Under the pieces are notes generated by a model. The model saw nothing but the letters and a program-made list of their open reading frames with translations, searched no databases and was not told the DNA's origin. A stretch of 43,465 nt of DNA, taken from IMG/VR virus record IMGVR_UViG_3300046028_003758, positions 1 to 43,465 of that record, one strand, 5' to 3'. Shown here piece after piece: positions 33,456-42,248 of the stretch; the stretch's first letter is position 1; each line of letters starts with the position of its first letter. The position numbers and the translations under genes are program-made. This stretch comes from a virus.

Positions 33456-35475
33456 GCAAAAATTTGATGATACTACATATAGTATAATGTCAACTCGGAA
33501 AAAGTTACATTATGATATGCGAAATGGAGCTGAAGACCTTAGTGGTGATTATAAACGTAGATTACCTGCGTGGGCTAGAATATCAATGCCAAACACTAAG
33601 TATCCGTCTCTTCAATCTAATTTAGGGGGGTATGAACAAAGCTATGACCATCAAGATACTAATAGACCTGTAAAGGCTATGCTAAAAAGTTTAAGTATAA
33701 AGAGAGTTACAGGAAAAGCTGAAAAAATGAATTTAACATTAGAGATAGATGTTGAATTCGAGGTATTTTCTTTTGATGAATTTGTTACTTATTCAAGGGC
33801 ATATTTACGAAGAGAGAAGGATAGGAATCCGATAACGATAGAATGGGGTAATGGTTCTGATTATGGAGGTAGAGGTAGAGTATCCAATAAAATAGAGGGA
33901 GCGTATGTAATAGCGGGAGGTTATTCGAATACAGAATTAAATACATATATATGTAGATTCAATGCGATTGGCCCTGCATCTGCTATAGCAAATCTTGACG
34001 TACTATCATGTGATGTATCTTATGTATTTCCTAATCAAGTATTTAAGTATGGTAGCTTAGCATTCTCAGGTACTGAGAATGTTTCTAGCCTAATTACTAA
34101 GATAATGTATGACTTACAGGAAGGCGGTTCAAAGAGAACATCTCAGTTCAGTGATGGGTACGAACCTAAATCAGTAGGAATGGCAGGGGGAAATCCTGTT
34201 GGAAAGATATACGAATATTTTCCCGGCAGTAATGCCTTCATGGCATTCATATCCTCATTCATGAACAGCAAAGAAGAGAGAACAGGTATAGGCAGTGATG
34301 CTCACGAATATATATCCTTACAATATCTTGTAGATTTAATAAATAAAACTATAATTAAGGCAACTAATGATAAGTGTGGAAATAAATTTAAATTTAGAAT
34401 TGGATTTGAAAAAGAGAATCCATACTCCTCAGTTCCTGCGAATAAGCTAGGTAATAAATTTAGGTCAGGAGACCCTACGTCCGTATTATTTTTGGGGAGA
34501 GGTTCAGGAAATTATAAAAATAATGCAGGAAACGGAAAAGATTTTGAAGTAGGAGGCTCATTCTTTAAGTCTAACTGTTTCTTAGGAGACCGTATTGCTC
34601 ATAGATACATATTAATAAGTAGAAGATTTGTAGTAGATGAGTTACACCTAAAATTTCAAGAATTAAATACTGCTAGAGAAGAATCTACTAAGAACAAAGC
34701 AAATAAAACAGATAGAATCTCAGATGTTACATATAGCATTAAAGAATTCTTTGAAACTATCTTTTCGAGAATATCAAGATGTTCAGGTAATTTTGTTAAT
34801 CTATCATTTAGATTACCTGACCCTACTAAAATAGACGATAAATTTCAATTACAAGAATTAATTATTACAGATGCTTTAGCAGTTAGTGGTGCTCCGCATC
34901 CATTATTTGAGTTAGACCCTATAAAAGGTGATGGAAATTCTCTATCATTAATTGTTGAAGGTAAATTACCAACAGATTTAGTTGATTTAGCATTAGTAAC
35001 GGGCATACGAGAAGGTTCAGGCACTTCAGGTAAAATATCAGAAGACACCGAGTATCCTGACAATGTAGATAAGGAATACAAATCAATTATAAAAAAACTA
35101 ACTTCAACAGATGAAAAAATAGGAGTATATGCTAGAATGGCTAAAAAAGATTTCAGTGAAGATACTATAGCAGATGCATGTTCATCATTGGCTGAATTTA
35201 AAAAAATACATAATGCTATAGAAGTTATTCGAGGTACGAGTACTGATAATAAATTTAGTTTTATGGAATATTTTGATTTAGAAATGAAAATAGAAATGGA
35301 AGGGACATATCCTATCATAGCGGGTAATGTATTCACGTCAACAAATTTACCTGATTTTGCAAGACCTAGCAACGGTATTGGGTTTGTTGTAATGGATGTT
35401 GAAGATAAAATAGATGCTACAGGAGTTTGGACAACATCTATTAGCACGAGGGCATGTCCATATTTAAACATATAA
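33442..35475 (+). CDS. Baseplate hub protein (gp27-like, inferred)
   Basis: A 677-residue structural protein starting inside the gp53-like gene. The N-terminal half is beta-rich, with LKSLSIKRVTGKAEKMNLTLEIDVEFEVFS, quoted as LKSLSIKRVTGKAEKMNL and TLEIDVEFEVFS. It reads like the strand-dense domains of hub proteins that thread on the tail axis (T4 gp27, Mu gp44). A long central helix-rich section follows, then a C-terminal domain with FVVMDVEDKIDATGVWTTSI. No lysozyme domain (as in T4 gp5) is visible, so cell-wall hydrolysis must come from another gene. It is the largest baseplate gene here; the hub role is inferred from size and order. Confidence 0.55.
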   Translation: MDLLRQKFDDTTYSIMSTRKKLHYDMRNGAEDLSGDYKRRLPAWARISMPNTKYPSLQSNLGGYEQSYDHQDTNRPVKAMLKSLSIKRVTGKAEKMNLTLEIDVEFEVFSFDEFVTYSRAYLRREKDRNPITIEWGNGSDYGGRGRVSNKIEGAYVIAGGYSNTELNTYICRFNAIGPASAIANLDVLSCDVSYVFPNQVFKYGSLAFSGTENVSSLITKIMYDLQEGGSKRTSQFSDGYEPKSVGMAGGNPVGKIYEYFPGSNAFMAFISSFMNSKEERTGIGSDAHEYISLQYLVDLINKTIIKATNDKCGNKFKFRIGFEKENPYSSVPANKLGNKFRSGDPTSVLFLGRGSGNYKNNAGNGKDFEVGGSFFKSNCFLGDRIAHRYILISRRFVVDELHLKFQELNTAREESTKNKANKTDRISDVTYSIKEFFETIFSRISRCSGNFVNLSFRLPDPTKIDDKFQLQELIITDALAVSGAPHPLFELDPIKGDGNSLSLIVEGKLPTDLVDLALVTGIREGSGTSGKISEDTEYPDNVDKEYKSIIKKLTSTDEKIGVYARMAKKDFSEDTIADACSSLAEFKKIHNAIEVIRGTSTDNKFSFMEYFDLEMKIEMEGTYPIIAGNVFTSTNLPDFARPSNGIGFVVMDVEDKIDATGVWTTSISTRACPYLNI

Positions 35476-35480
35476 TAAGT

Positions 35481-36002
35481 ATGAGAGAAGTAAAACATAC
35501 CAAAGGTTTAGAATATTATACTATGAATGGTTTAGAGTATGTTGGACAATATTATATAAATCCTGAAAATAACATTGCATATATATATGACGATATGAAG
35601 GTTAATACTAAAATATTAATTCCTAGACATACGTTTAATACAGAAACAATTAGACTTAGAAATATAACTAAGGGAGGTTACGAAGCACCTGTACCTATAA
35701 AAATAAAGCCAACTGATTTGGAGTATTCAGTAGGCATAGTAACAAGGTATTTTGTGCAAAAAAGAAATTCACCATTGAATACTATAGTAGAAATAGACTC
35801 TGAACAATTCAGTAATATAAAATCTAATTCAAAAAAAAGTGGAATAGATTTAAATATATATAATTCAGTAAGTTTTCAATGGATGATTTCAGGTAATTCA
35901 AGGTATGTTCAAAATTTTAATTTAAGACAAATAAGAGATAACTTGAAAGATTTCAAAGGATTAGATAATTTTTTAAAAAATAGTTTGGAATTTTATAAGT
36001 AA
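35481..36002 (+). CDS. Baseplate-associated hypothetical protein, 173 aa
   Basis: I chose ATG 35481 (REVKHTKGLEYYTMNG), five bases after the hub gene. An upstream in-frame ATG at 35454 would overlap the hub gene by 22 bases and is less likely. The protein is mostly beta, with 'YYINPENNIAYIYDDMKVN' and 'FSFQWMISGN'-like phrases in a structural-protein style, and ends in a charged helix. It is the last gene before the replication module. A virion role is inferred from its position; no family is recognised. Confidence 0.55.
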   Translation: MREVKHTKGLEYYTMNGLEYVGQYYINPENNIAYIYDDMKVNTKILIPRHTFNTETIRLRNITKGGYEAPVPIKIKPTDLEYSVGIVTRYFVQKRNSPLNTIVEIDSEQFSNIKSNSKKSGIDLNIYNSVSFQWMISGNSRYVQNFNLRQIRDNLKDFKGLDNFLKNSLEFYK

Positions 36003-36003
36003 A

Positions 36004-36036
36004 TTTCAAAAATTTTAAAATAATACAGTATATTTG
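36004..36036 (+). promoter_or_regulatory. Bacteroidota-type promoter (TTTC ... TAnnTTTG)
   Basis: TATATTTG at 36029-36036 fits the -7 box TAnnTTTG of Bacteroidota housekeeping promoters. TTTC at 36004-36007, 21 bases upstream, is a 3-of-4 match to the TTTG -33 box. It stands 19 bases before the polymerase-like gene. It would serve early transcription of the replication genes by host RNA polymerase. Confidence 0.45.
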
Positions 36037-36055
36037 CATAAAGAAGTTACAAGAT

Positions 36056-37297
36056 ATGAATATAGTTATATGCATTCCAAGCAAGTATGGTCACTATCTT
36101 GACTCTAAGATAGGATTCATGTCTATATATGATGACTTTGATAAGTCCATAAGACATTATCCTATAGATTTGACAGACGTGGAAAATGTGGAATTACCTA
36201 AAATTAGTACGAACTCTATTGTAGTGAATAAGAGATTATTCGATACTCATTATAAATCTATAATATCTTATGATTTAGAGACTCAAGCTTGGTTGGGTGG
36301 TGAATCTGTAGATTTAGATGTTATAAATTTCAGGAAATATCTAAAACATTACAGGAGGTTGGATTACTATAGATATGTTCCATATTATGTATGTGTAGCA
36401 ATGTCTGAGAAACTTATACATACTATTTTAGATTGCAAAAATTGCTTAGACATATCTAAGGCATCTGAATTTTATACAAATGTAGTTTATCCCTCTATAG
36501 AAATTATAGAAAAAAATTGTATGTATGTAGAATTAGATTCTTTCAACTCTAATTTTAATAGAAAATATTCCAATAACTTTATAAAAGTTCTCTATAATAT
36601 TCATACTAAAACAGGTAGACCATCTAATGTATATGATGGAGTTAACTATTCAGCTATAAATAAAAAAGATGATAGTAGATTGAATTTTATAAGTAGATTT
36701 GATAGTGGGTATCTAGTTGAGTATGATTTTGACTCCTATCACATTAGGATTATTGGAAAGTTATTAAACTATGATTTTTCAGATATAGAATCATTACACA
36801 CACATTTTGCAAAAATGTATTTTAATACGGATACTATTACAGAATCTCAATATGAGGATAGTAAGAAGATAAGTTTTACTTTACTATATAAAGATGATAA
36901 AGACTTATGTGATAGGTATAATGTAGATTTTTTTAATAAAGTATATTCACTTAAAGAAAAAATTTGGGAGCAGTACCAAACTATAGGATATATAGAAAGC
37001 CCTATAACTCAAAGAAAACTTTCAGTAAGTGATGAAATGAATAAATCAAAACTATTCAGTTATTATATACAAATGATAGAAACTGAACTTTCTATGCTAT
37101 TTATACATGGAGTGAATACCTTGTTAGACAACAAAAAATCTAAGATGATATTATACACCTATGATTCAATATTAATAGATTATAACGTAGAAGATGGTTA
37201 TGATTTATTAAAAGATGTAAAAAAAATATTAATTAATAGCAAGGTAAAAAAAGGACAAAACTACAAAGATATGGAGCTATTTAGCATCGTATGCTAA
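36056..37297 (+). CDS. Divergent small family-A DNA polymerase (palm/fingers only)
   Basis: A 413-residue protein carrying the family-A polymerase motifs in order. They are TGRPS (residues 186-190), as in 'TGR.S'; motif A, YDFDSYHIRI (Asp224); motif B, KKISFTLLY (Lys270, Phe274, Tyr278, matching Lys758, Phe762 and Tyr766 of E. coli Pol I); and motif C, TYDSILID (Asp370). Deviations: His replaces Glu710, the motif-B Arg754 position is Tyr, the Gly after Tyr766 is Lys, and the Glu of HDE is Ser. No 3'-5' or 5'-3' exonuclease motifs are visible in the ~180 residues before TGR. It could be the replicative or a repair polymerase; T4 itself uses a family-B enzyme. Fold call moderate to good; activity not assured given the substitutions. 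Confidence 0.65.
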   Translation: MNIVICIPSKYGHYLDSKIGFMSIYDDFDKSIRHYPIDLTDVENVELPKISTNSIVVNKRLFDTHYKSIISYDLETQAWLGGESVDLDVINFRKYLKHYRRLDYYRYVPYYVCVAMSEKLIHTILDCKNCLDISKASEFYTNVVYPSIEIIEKNCMYVELDSFNSNFNRKYSNNFIKVLYNIHTKTGRPSNVYDGVNYSAINKKDDSRLNFISRFDSGYLVEYDFDSYHIRIIGKLLNYDFSDIESLHTHFAKMYFNTDTITESQYEDSKKISFTLLYKDDKDLCDRYNVDFFNKVYSLKEKIWEQYQTIGYIESPITQRKLSVSDEMNKSKLFSYYIQMIETELSMLFIHGVNTLLDNKKSKMILYTYDSILIDYNVEDGYDLLKDVKKILINSKVKKGQNYKDMELFSIVC

Positions 37298-37312
37298 CCA
37301 AAAAGATTTATT

Positions 37313-37744
37313 ATGAAAGGACAATTTTTATGTACATTTACTTCTAATGATTCGCTGAGTCTAACTGTTGATTACTTATCAACGTATTATAAAATATATA
37401 ACAATAAGTTTTATATGTATACAGACAGAGACAATCCACATAGCTCGGTATTAGTTTATAATACTGAAGACAATTTGAGAGATGGTTTGGCTAAGAACAC
37501 TATATCAATAAATAAGAAGAAACACACAAATACCTTATACACCATTAATGCATTAAATTCATTAATCAAGGTATTGAACAATGGAATTTTAGATAAGAGT
37601 TATCAAATAGATTGGGAAAACTATAGGGATGTACTTCTTATAGTGAAGAGATTTCCTGCTGACGAACAGTCTACTTCAGAAGCATATTTTGAAGAGAGAT
37701 TAGTTTTTGTAAATTTGGATTTTAAAAAATCAATATATCTTTAA
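37313..37744 (+). CDS. Hypothetical protein, 143 aa
   Basis: An unrecognised protein between the polymerase-like gene and gp32, 15 bases after the former. It is mixed alpha/beta with Tyr-rich strands (YLSTYYKIYNNKFYMYTD) and a basic loop (NKKKHTN), and ends in an acidic stretch (DEQSTSEAYFEERL). There is no signal, membrane segment or catalytic triad. Placement suggests a replication accessory role. It could be an early host-takeover protein instead. Function unknown. Confidence 0.6.
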   Translation: MKGQFLCTFTSNDSLSLTVDYLSTYYKIYNNKFYMYTDRDNPHSSVLVYNTEDNLRDGLAKNTISINKKKHTNTLYTINALNSLIKVLNNGILDKSYQIDWENYRDVLLIVKRFPADEQSTSEAYFEERLVFVNLDFKKSIYL

Positions 37745-37766
37745 TTTTAAACAAAATTTTTAAGTT

Positions 37767-38657
37767 ATGCCAATTAATTTCTCAGCTATTCAAGATGATA
37801 TTAATCGCTTGAATAAAAAAACGTCAAAAGATTCAGCAAAGAATGATGATTTATTTTGGAAACCTGAAAAGGAACACATCATTAGAATCGTCCCCTACCC
37901 ACACGACTCATCAGATTCACTAAGAAGAATTTACTTCCATTACGGTTTATCAGAAAAACCTATTGTCTCACCTGTGACTTACGGAATGGATGACCCAATT
38001 ATGCAGTGGGCTAAGAAACTACAAGCAGAGGGAAACAAAGATTCTTGGATAAGAGGGAAGAAGTTAGAACCTAAATTGAGAGTATATGCTCCAATTTTGG
38101 TAAGAGGGGAAGAAAGCAAGGGAGTTAGATTTTATGGTTTTACGGAAGCTGTTTATGCAACTTTAGCCAAATTTTTAAACAGTGGAGACTACGGAGATAT
38201 ATCAGACTTGACAAATGGTAACGACATCTATGTTGAGTACCATAAGAAGCAAGGAGATGGATATCCTAGTACTTCAATTATGATTAAGCCTAATAAGACC
38301 GCTGCGTTTTCTGATAATGAAGTAGGTGCTAAAGCACTATCTGAAGTGCCAAAATTGGAAGATATTTTCAAAGCACCAACGAAAGAGGAGTTGATTAAGG
38401 TATTGGAAAATTATCTTTATCCAAAGCCTAATACAGATTTTGTAGATAAGGCAATAGGTAATCATATGGCAGGTAATATTGCACCAACTTTTACTCCTAA
38501 TAATAGTGGTGAAATTTCCCAATCATTCATCACCCCGTCACCAACTGTTGAATCATCAAATTCATCAAATGCTTTCTCAAGCAATCCGATGACTGCTGAG
38601 TCTCCTCAAGTGTCAAACGCTATGCTAGAATTCGAAAGGTTACTTAATTCCAAATAA
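37767..38657 (+). CDS. 32: Single-stranded DNA-binding protein gp32
   Basis: A 296-residue gp32 homologue (T4: 301). A short basic N-terminus (INRLNKKTSK) matches the cooperative LAST-like element. An OB-fold core follows, with FWKPEKEHIIRIVPYPHD, then YFHYGL, DPIMQWAKKLQ and VRFYGFTEAVYATL. A Ser/Asn-rich linker and short acidic C-terminal helix (LEFERLLNSK) form the partner-binding tail. No cysteines occur at all, so the T4-type Cys/His zinc site is absent. It coats ssDNA and recruits UvsX and the helicase. It heads gp32-uvsX-rnh-41 in one run. The name is secure. Confidence 0.85.
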   Translation: MPINFSAIQDDINRLNKKTSKDSAKNDDLFWKPEKEHIIRIVPYPHDSSDSLRRIYFHYGLSEKPIVSPVTYGMDDPIMQWAKKLQAEGNKDSWIRGKKLEPKLRVYAPILVRGEESKGVRFYGFTEAVYATLAKFLNSGDYGDISDLTNGNDIYVEYHKKQGDGYPSTSIMIKPNKTAAFSDNEVGAKALSEVPKLEDIFKAPTKEELIKVLENYLYPKPNTDFVDKAIGNHMAGNIAPTFTPNNSGEISQSFITPSPTVESSNSSNAFSSNPMTAESPQVSNAMLEFERLLNSK

Positions 38658-38664
38658 CTAAATA

Positions 38665-39810
38665 ATGTCTAAAAAAAATCATAACTCGATAGAGGAAGAT
38701 TTAGCTGACTATGTAAACGGTATATTTAAAAAATCTACTGATAAGGTTGCCTATTTCTTAGACGGTTCAGATTCGAATCCATCTGATATATCAGATTGGG
38801 TATCCTCAGGGAATGATATGTTAGACATTGCTATTTCAAATAGAAAAAACGGTGGTTTTCCTGTAGGGAGAATCACCGAAATTTCGGGAATGGAGGCATC
38901 AGGTAAATCATTATTGGCTTGTCATGCAATGAAATCAACCCAAGAAAAAGGTGGAATAGCTGTTTATATAGATACTGAGAATGCGGCAAGTGAGGAATTC
39001 ATGAAAGCTATAGGTGTCAATGTGTCTAAGATGTTGTATTTATCAATGTATACTGTAGAAGATATATTTGATACGATAGAACAAATGATTATTGAAATCA
39101 GGAAAAAAAATCCTGACATACTACTTACTATTGTTATTGATTCCATAATGGGAGCAACTACCAAAGCAGAAAAAGCTATTGGATTTGATAAACAGGGTTG
39201 GAATACTAGTAAGTCCATAATCATATCTCAGGCAATGAGAAAGATTACAAATTATATAGGCAGACACAAAGTATGTCTTATAATTACTAATCAACTTAGA
39301 GTAAGATTGGGAGCATTGGGTGGTGACATATATACTACTTCAGGAGGAAAAGGTATACCATTCCACTCATCTGTTAGACTAAGACTAGAAGCAGGTAAAA
39401 AAGTATCTGTAGAAAAGAATGGTAAGAAACATCATATCGGAGTAGAGTCTGTTGCTCATGTGAAGAAGAACAGATTAGGGCCTGCCAATAGAAGTATTAG
39501 CTATAAAATCTATTATAATTCAGGTATGGACAACTACGGTTCATGGTTGGATGAGATGTCTAATAGAAAGATAGTTGATTTAAACGGTGCATGGTATACT
39601 TACAGGGTTGTAGATAAAGAAACAGGAGAGGTACTTGAAGAGATTAAATTCCAATCTAAACAATTTTACGATAAGATTATATCAAATCCAAAATATAAGG
39701 AAATTGTTTATAATCATTTATGTGATGAAATGATATTCAAGTATAATATAAATGAAGCTTTGGATACCGACACTATAATAATTGAAGAGGATAACGAAGA
39801 TGATTACTGA
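38665..39810 (+). CDS. uvsX: UvsX recombinase (RecA-like)
   Basis: A 381-residue RecA/UvsX strand-exchange protein, close to T4 UvsX (391). The Walker A motif is GMEASGKS (Lys81), in the UvsX style of 'G.....GKS'. The Walker B strand is LLTIVIDS (Asp159). A RecA-type L1/L2 region follows, with TNQLRVRLGALGGDIYTTSGG, quoted as TNQLRVRLGAL and GGDIYTTSGG. HSSVRLRL, and at the end an acidic tail (IIIEEDNEDDY), are typical of UvsX contact tails. It works with gp32 and the FEN nuclease in recombination-dependent replication. The 3' end overlaps the nuclease gene by 11 bases. Confidence 0.85.
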   Translation: MSKKNHNSIEEDLADYVNGIFKKSTDKVAYFLDGSDSNPSDISDWVSSGNDMLDIAISNRKNGGFPVGRITEISGMEASGKSLLACHAMKSTQEKGGIAVYIDTENAASEEFMKAIGVNVSKMLYLSMYTVEDIFDTIEQMIIEIRKKNPDILLTIVIDSIMGATTKAEKAIGFDKQGWNTSKSIIISQAMRKITNYIGRHKVCLIITNQLRVRLGALGGDIYTTSGGKGIPFHSSVRLRLEAGKKVSVEKNGKKHHIGVESVAHVKKNRLGPANRSISYKIYYNSGMDNYGSWLDEMSNRKIVDLNGAWYTYRVVDKETGEVLEEIKFQSKQFYDKIISNPKYKEIVYNHLCDEMIFKYNINEALDTDTIIIEEDNEDDY

Positions 39811-40834
39811 TTCATTTGAGGAATTTAAAAAGTTTAAGGAGAGTCAATCCTCAGAAAATGTAGTAGAGGATAAGATTTTGATTGTGGACGGCTTGAATGT
39901 TTTTATTAGAAATTTTCAAGCTGTCCCTACATTAAACTATGAAGGAGACCATGTTGGTGGAATACTAGGATTTTTCAGAACTATATATAAAGCAATAGTA
40001 GATTACTCGCCAACGTCTATATATGTAGTATTTGATGGAAAAGGTGGAAGTGTTAGGAGAAGACATTTGCATAAAGAATACAAGCAAAAAGTATTAAGTG
40101 CGGGTAGTTTCAATAGATTTGCTGATACTAGAGGAATTCTAAATGAGAATGAATCTAAAAGAATGCAGTTAAATTTATTAGTTAATTCTCTATCAATAAT
40201 GCCTGTTAAAACAATTATAATAGATTGTGTGGAGGCTGATGATGTGATAGCATATCTATGTAAACAGGTTCTTAGTAAGGAATCTTCCAAAATTATTATG
40301 AGTTCTGACAGAGATTATTTGCAGTTAATAGATGAGAAAACTTTTGTATATTCGCATGAGAAGAAACTATTAATATCGGAAGAATCTACTGTATCATTAT
40401 ATGGTTATACTCCATTAAATTACTTAACATACAGATGTTTTGTAGGTGATAGGACTGATAACATAGCAGGTGTAAAACAAGTTGGAGAAGTAGGATTGAA
40501 TAAGCATTTCAATTTAAATACAACAGACAAACACATAACTATAGATGATATAGTAGAGCAAAGTAAGATACAGTACAGTGCGAATCCTAAAGCAAAGATA
40601 TTCGAAAATATAGTAAATCAGAGTGAGATTGCCTATAGGAATTACGAACTTATGCAATTGCTAACACCCAATATGTCAGGGGATATACAATCTAATATAT
40701 TAGCAATTTCAAAGAGAGACTTACCTGAATTAGAAGTACAGAAGTTACAAACCATTTTTTTCCATATAGAATTATGTAAAAATGAACATGATTTTTTATT
40801 TTGGAAAAATTATTTAAAAAACTTAAAGAAATGA
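39800..40834 (+). CDS. rnh: RNase H / 5'-3' flap exonuclease (T4 Rnh/FEN family)
   Basis: A 344-residue FEN nuclease. I start it at ATG 39800, which overlaps the uvsX end by 11 bases; a TTG at 39782 is a weaker choice. Metal ligands come in the expected order: ILIVDGLNVF, then YVVFDGKGGSVRRRH, VEADDVIAYL, MSSDRDYLQLI and FVGDRTDNIAGV. The basic loop after FDG and the 'GD.+DNI.GV' helix-hairpin are diagnostic. It would remove RNA primers and flaps from the lagging strand, as T4 RNase H does. The stop overlaps the helicase start as ATGA. High confidence. Confidence 0.85.
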   Translation: MITDSFEEFKKFKESQSSENVVEDKILIVDGLNVFIRNFQAVPTLNYEGDHVGGILGFFRTIYKAIVDYSPTSIYVVFDGKGGSVRRRHLHKEYKQKVLSAGSFNRFADTRGILNENESKRMQLNLLVNSLSIMPVKTIIIDCVEADDVIAYLCKQVLSKESSKIIMSSDRDYLQLIDEKTFVYSHEKKLLISEESTVSLYGYTPLNYLTYRCFVGDRTDNIAGVKQVGEVGLNKHFNLNTTDKHITIDDIVEQSKIQYSANPKAKIFENIVNQSEIAYRNYELMQLLTPNMSGDIQSNILAISKRDLPELEVQKLQTIFFHIELCKNEHDFLFWKNYLKNLKK

Positions 40835-42195
40835 CAAACATCATAAGTAGTTACGGTAAAGATTTCGAATACAAATTAATTGTATCGTTAATTGATAATA
40901 CTGCATTCCTAACTCAAATTTCGGATATATTAAAGCCAACTTATTTTTTTAGTAATGCATCTCAGTGGATTATAAAAAGTACACTAGATTATTATTTTAA
41001 ATATGGACAATCCCCATCAATTACTGTGTTCAGTACTGAATTAGCTAAGTTGCCTGATACTCAAAGTCTACTCAAGCAAGAGATACAAGAGTATTTTAGG
41101 AGGGCTGAAATGTATGCTAATTCGAATGATTTAAAATATGTACAAGAACAATCTGTAGATTTTTGCAGAAATCAAGAAATTAAAAGAGCAATATTAGAAT
41201 GTGTAGAATTACTTAATGCTTCGGATTATGATGGAGTAAAATCTACATTAGATTCTGCATTGAAATCAGGCTACACAAGAGACATAGGTCATATATATAA
41301 AGACCAATTTGAAGAAAGATATAGTGAAAATTTTAGAAATACAGTTACTACAGGTTGGGAATGTATTGATGATTTACTTCAAGGTGGTTTAGCATCGGGA
41401 GAACTAGGGATAATAATAGCACCTGCGGGAGCAGGAAAATCATGGGTACTATCAGCTTTAGGTGCTAATGCATTAATTGCAGGAAAGACCGTAGTACATT
41501 ATACACTAGAGTTAAATAAAATATATACTGCAAGGAGATATGACAGTATTATCACAGGGCTAAACAATTCAAATTTATTACTACATAAGGATAAAGTTGA
41601 GGATAAGGTAAAAAATTTAAAAGGAACTTTAATAGTAGAACAGTTTGCTGCAAAAACTGCTTCGATATTAACTATGAAATCTCATATCGATAGATGCATA
41701 GGACAATCAAATACACCTGATTTGATAATAGTAGATTATGCTGATTTATTAAAAGGTCATAATAAAGAGTTGAGATTTGAATTAAAGCAAATTTATGAGG
41801 GACTTAGAAGTTTATCAGCAGAATATAACTGTCCTATATGGACAGCTTCTCAAACAAATAGGTCAAGCCTAGATTCAGAAATTATAGAAGCAGATAAAAT
41901 ATCTGAAGATTATAGTAAGATAGCTATTGGTGATTTTATAATGTCATTATCACGAAGAGCTGAAGATAAAGTATTAGGTATTGGAAGATTTCATGTTATT
42001 AAAAATAGATTTGGAGCAGATGGTGTAACATTCCCGACAAAGTTTGATGCTTCTAATGGTAATATAGAAATATTCAGAGAAAATTCGGGAGATGCTATGA
42101 AAATTAAAAAAGACGTATCATCTTTAGATAGTTCGAAAAGAGCTGAAGAAAGAGAATCTTTTTACAATATGTTTGCAGAATTCAAAAATTCTTAG
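40831..42195 (+). CDS. 41: DnaB-like replicative helicase gp41
   Basis: A 454-residue hexameric helicase with start ATG 40831 coupled by ATGA to the nuclease. The N-terminal helical domain (residues ~1-150) contains FEYKLIVSLIDN. The RecA-like motor then shows APAGAGKSW (Walker A Lys203), the TLEL block of DnaB helicases, and DLIIVDYADLL (Walker B). WTASQTNRSS matches motif H3, and SLSRRAEDKVLG with RFHVIKNRFGADG holds the arginine finger. The order and length match T4 gp41 (475). It unwinds the fork and works with the primase, which must lie outside this window. Confidence 0.85.
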   Translation: MTNIISSYGKDFEYKLIVSLIDNTAFLTQISDILKPTYFFSNASQWIIKSTLDYYFKYGQSPSITVFSTELAKLPDTQSLLKQEIQEYFRRAEMYANSNDLKYVQEQSVDFCRNQEIKRAILECVELLNASDYDGVKSTLDSALKSGYTRDIGHIYKDQFEERYSENFRNTVTTGWECIDDLLQGGLASGELGIIIAPAGAGKSWVLSALGANALIAGKTVVHYTLELNKIYTARRYDSIITGLNNSNLLLHKDKVEDKVKNLKGTLIVEQFAAKTASILTMKSHIDRCIGQSNTPDLIIVDYADLLKGHNKELRFELKQIYEGLRSLSAEYNCPIWTASQTNRSSLDSEIIEADKISEDYSKIAIGDFIMSLSRRAEDKVLGIGRFHVIKNRFGADGVTFPTKFDASNGNIEIFRENSGDAMKIKKDVSSLDSSKRAEERESFYNMFAEFKNS

Positions 42196-42206
42196 TGAAT
42201 ATATAA

Positions 42207-42214
42207 TATTTATA
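42207..42214 (+). promoter_or_regulatory. TATTTATA promoter-like element before nrdB
   Basis: The octamer is 34 bases before the ATG at 42249. It starts the ribonucleotide reductase unit, so the element is not limited to virion genes. Role inferred. Confidence 0.45.
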
Positions 42215-42248
42215 GTTGCTTGAAATCATAACAAGAATAAACATTATC

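Noticed and set aside
183-42214. T4 late promoter TATAAATA on the + strand
   Set aside because: The + strand element is consistently TATTTATA, the reverse complement. I therefore report it as its own motif and do not call it a classical T4 late promoter.
42216-42248. TTG start for nrdB at 42216
   Set aside because: It lies two bases from the TATTTATA element, leaving almost no leader. ATG 42249 gives a normal NrdB N-terminus.
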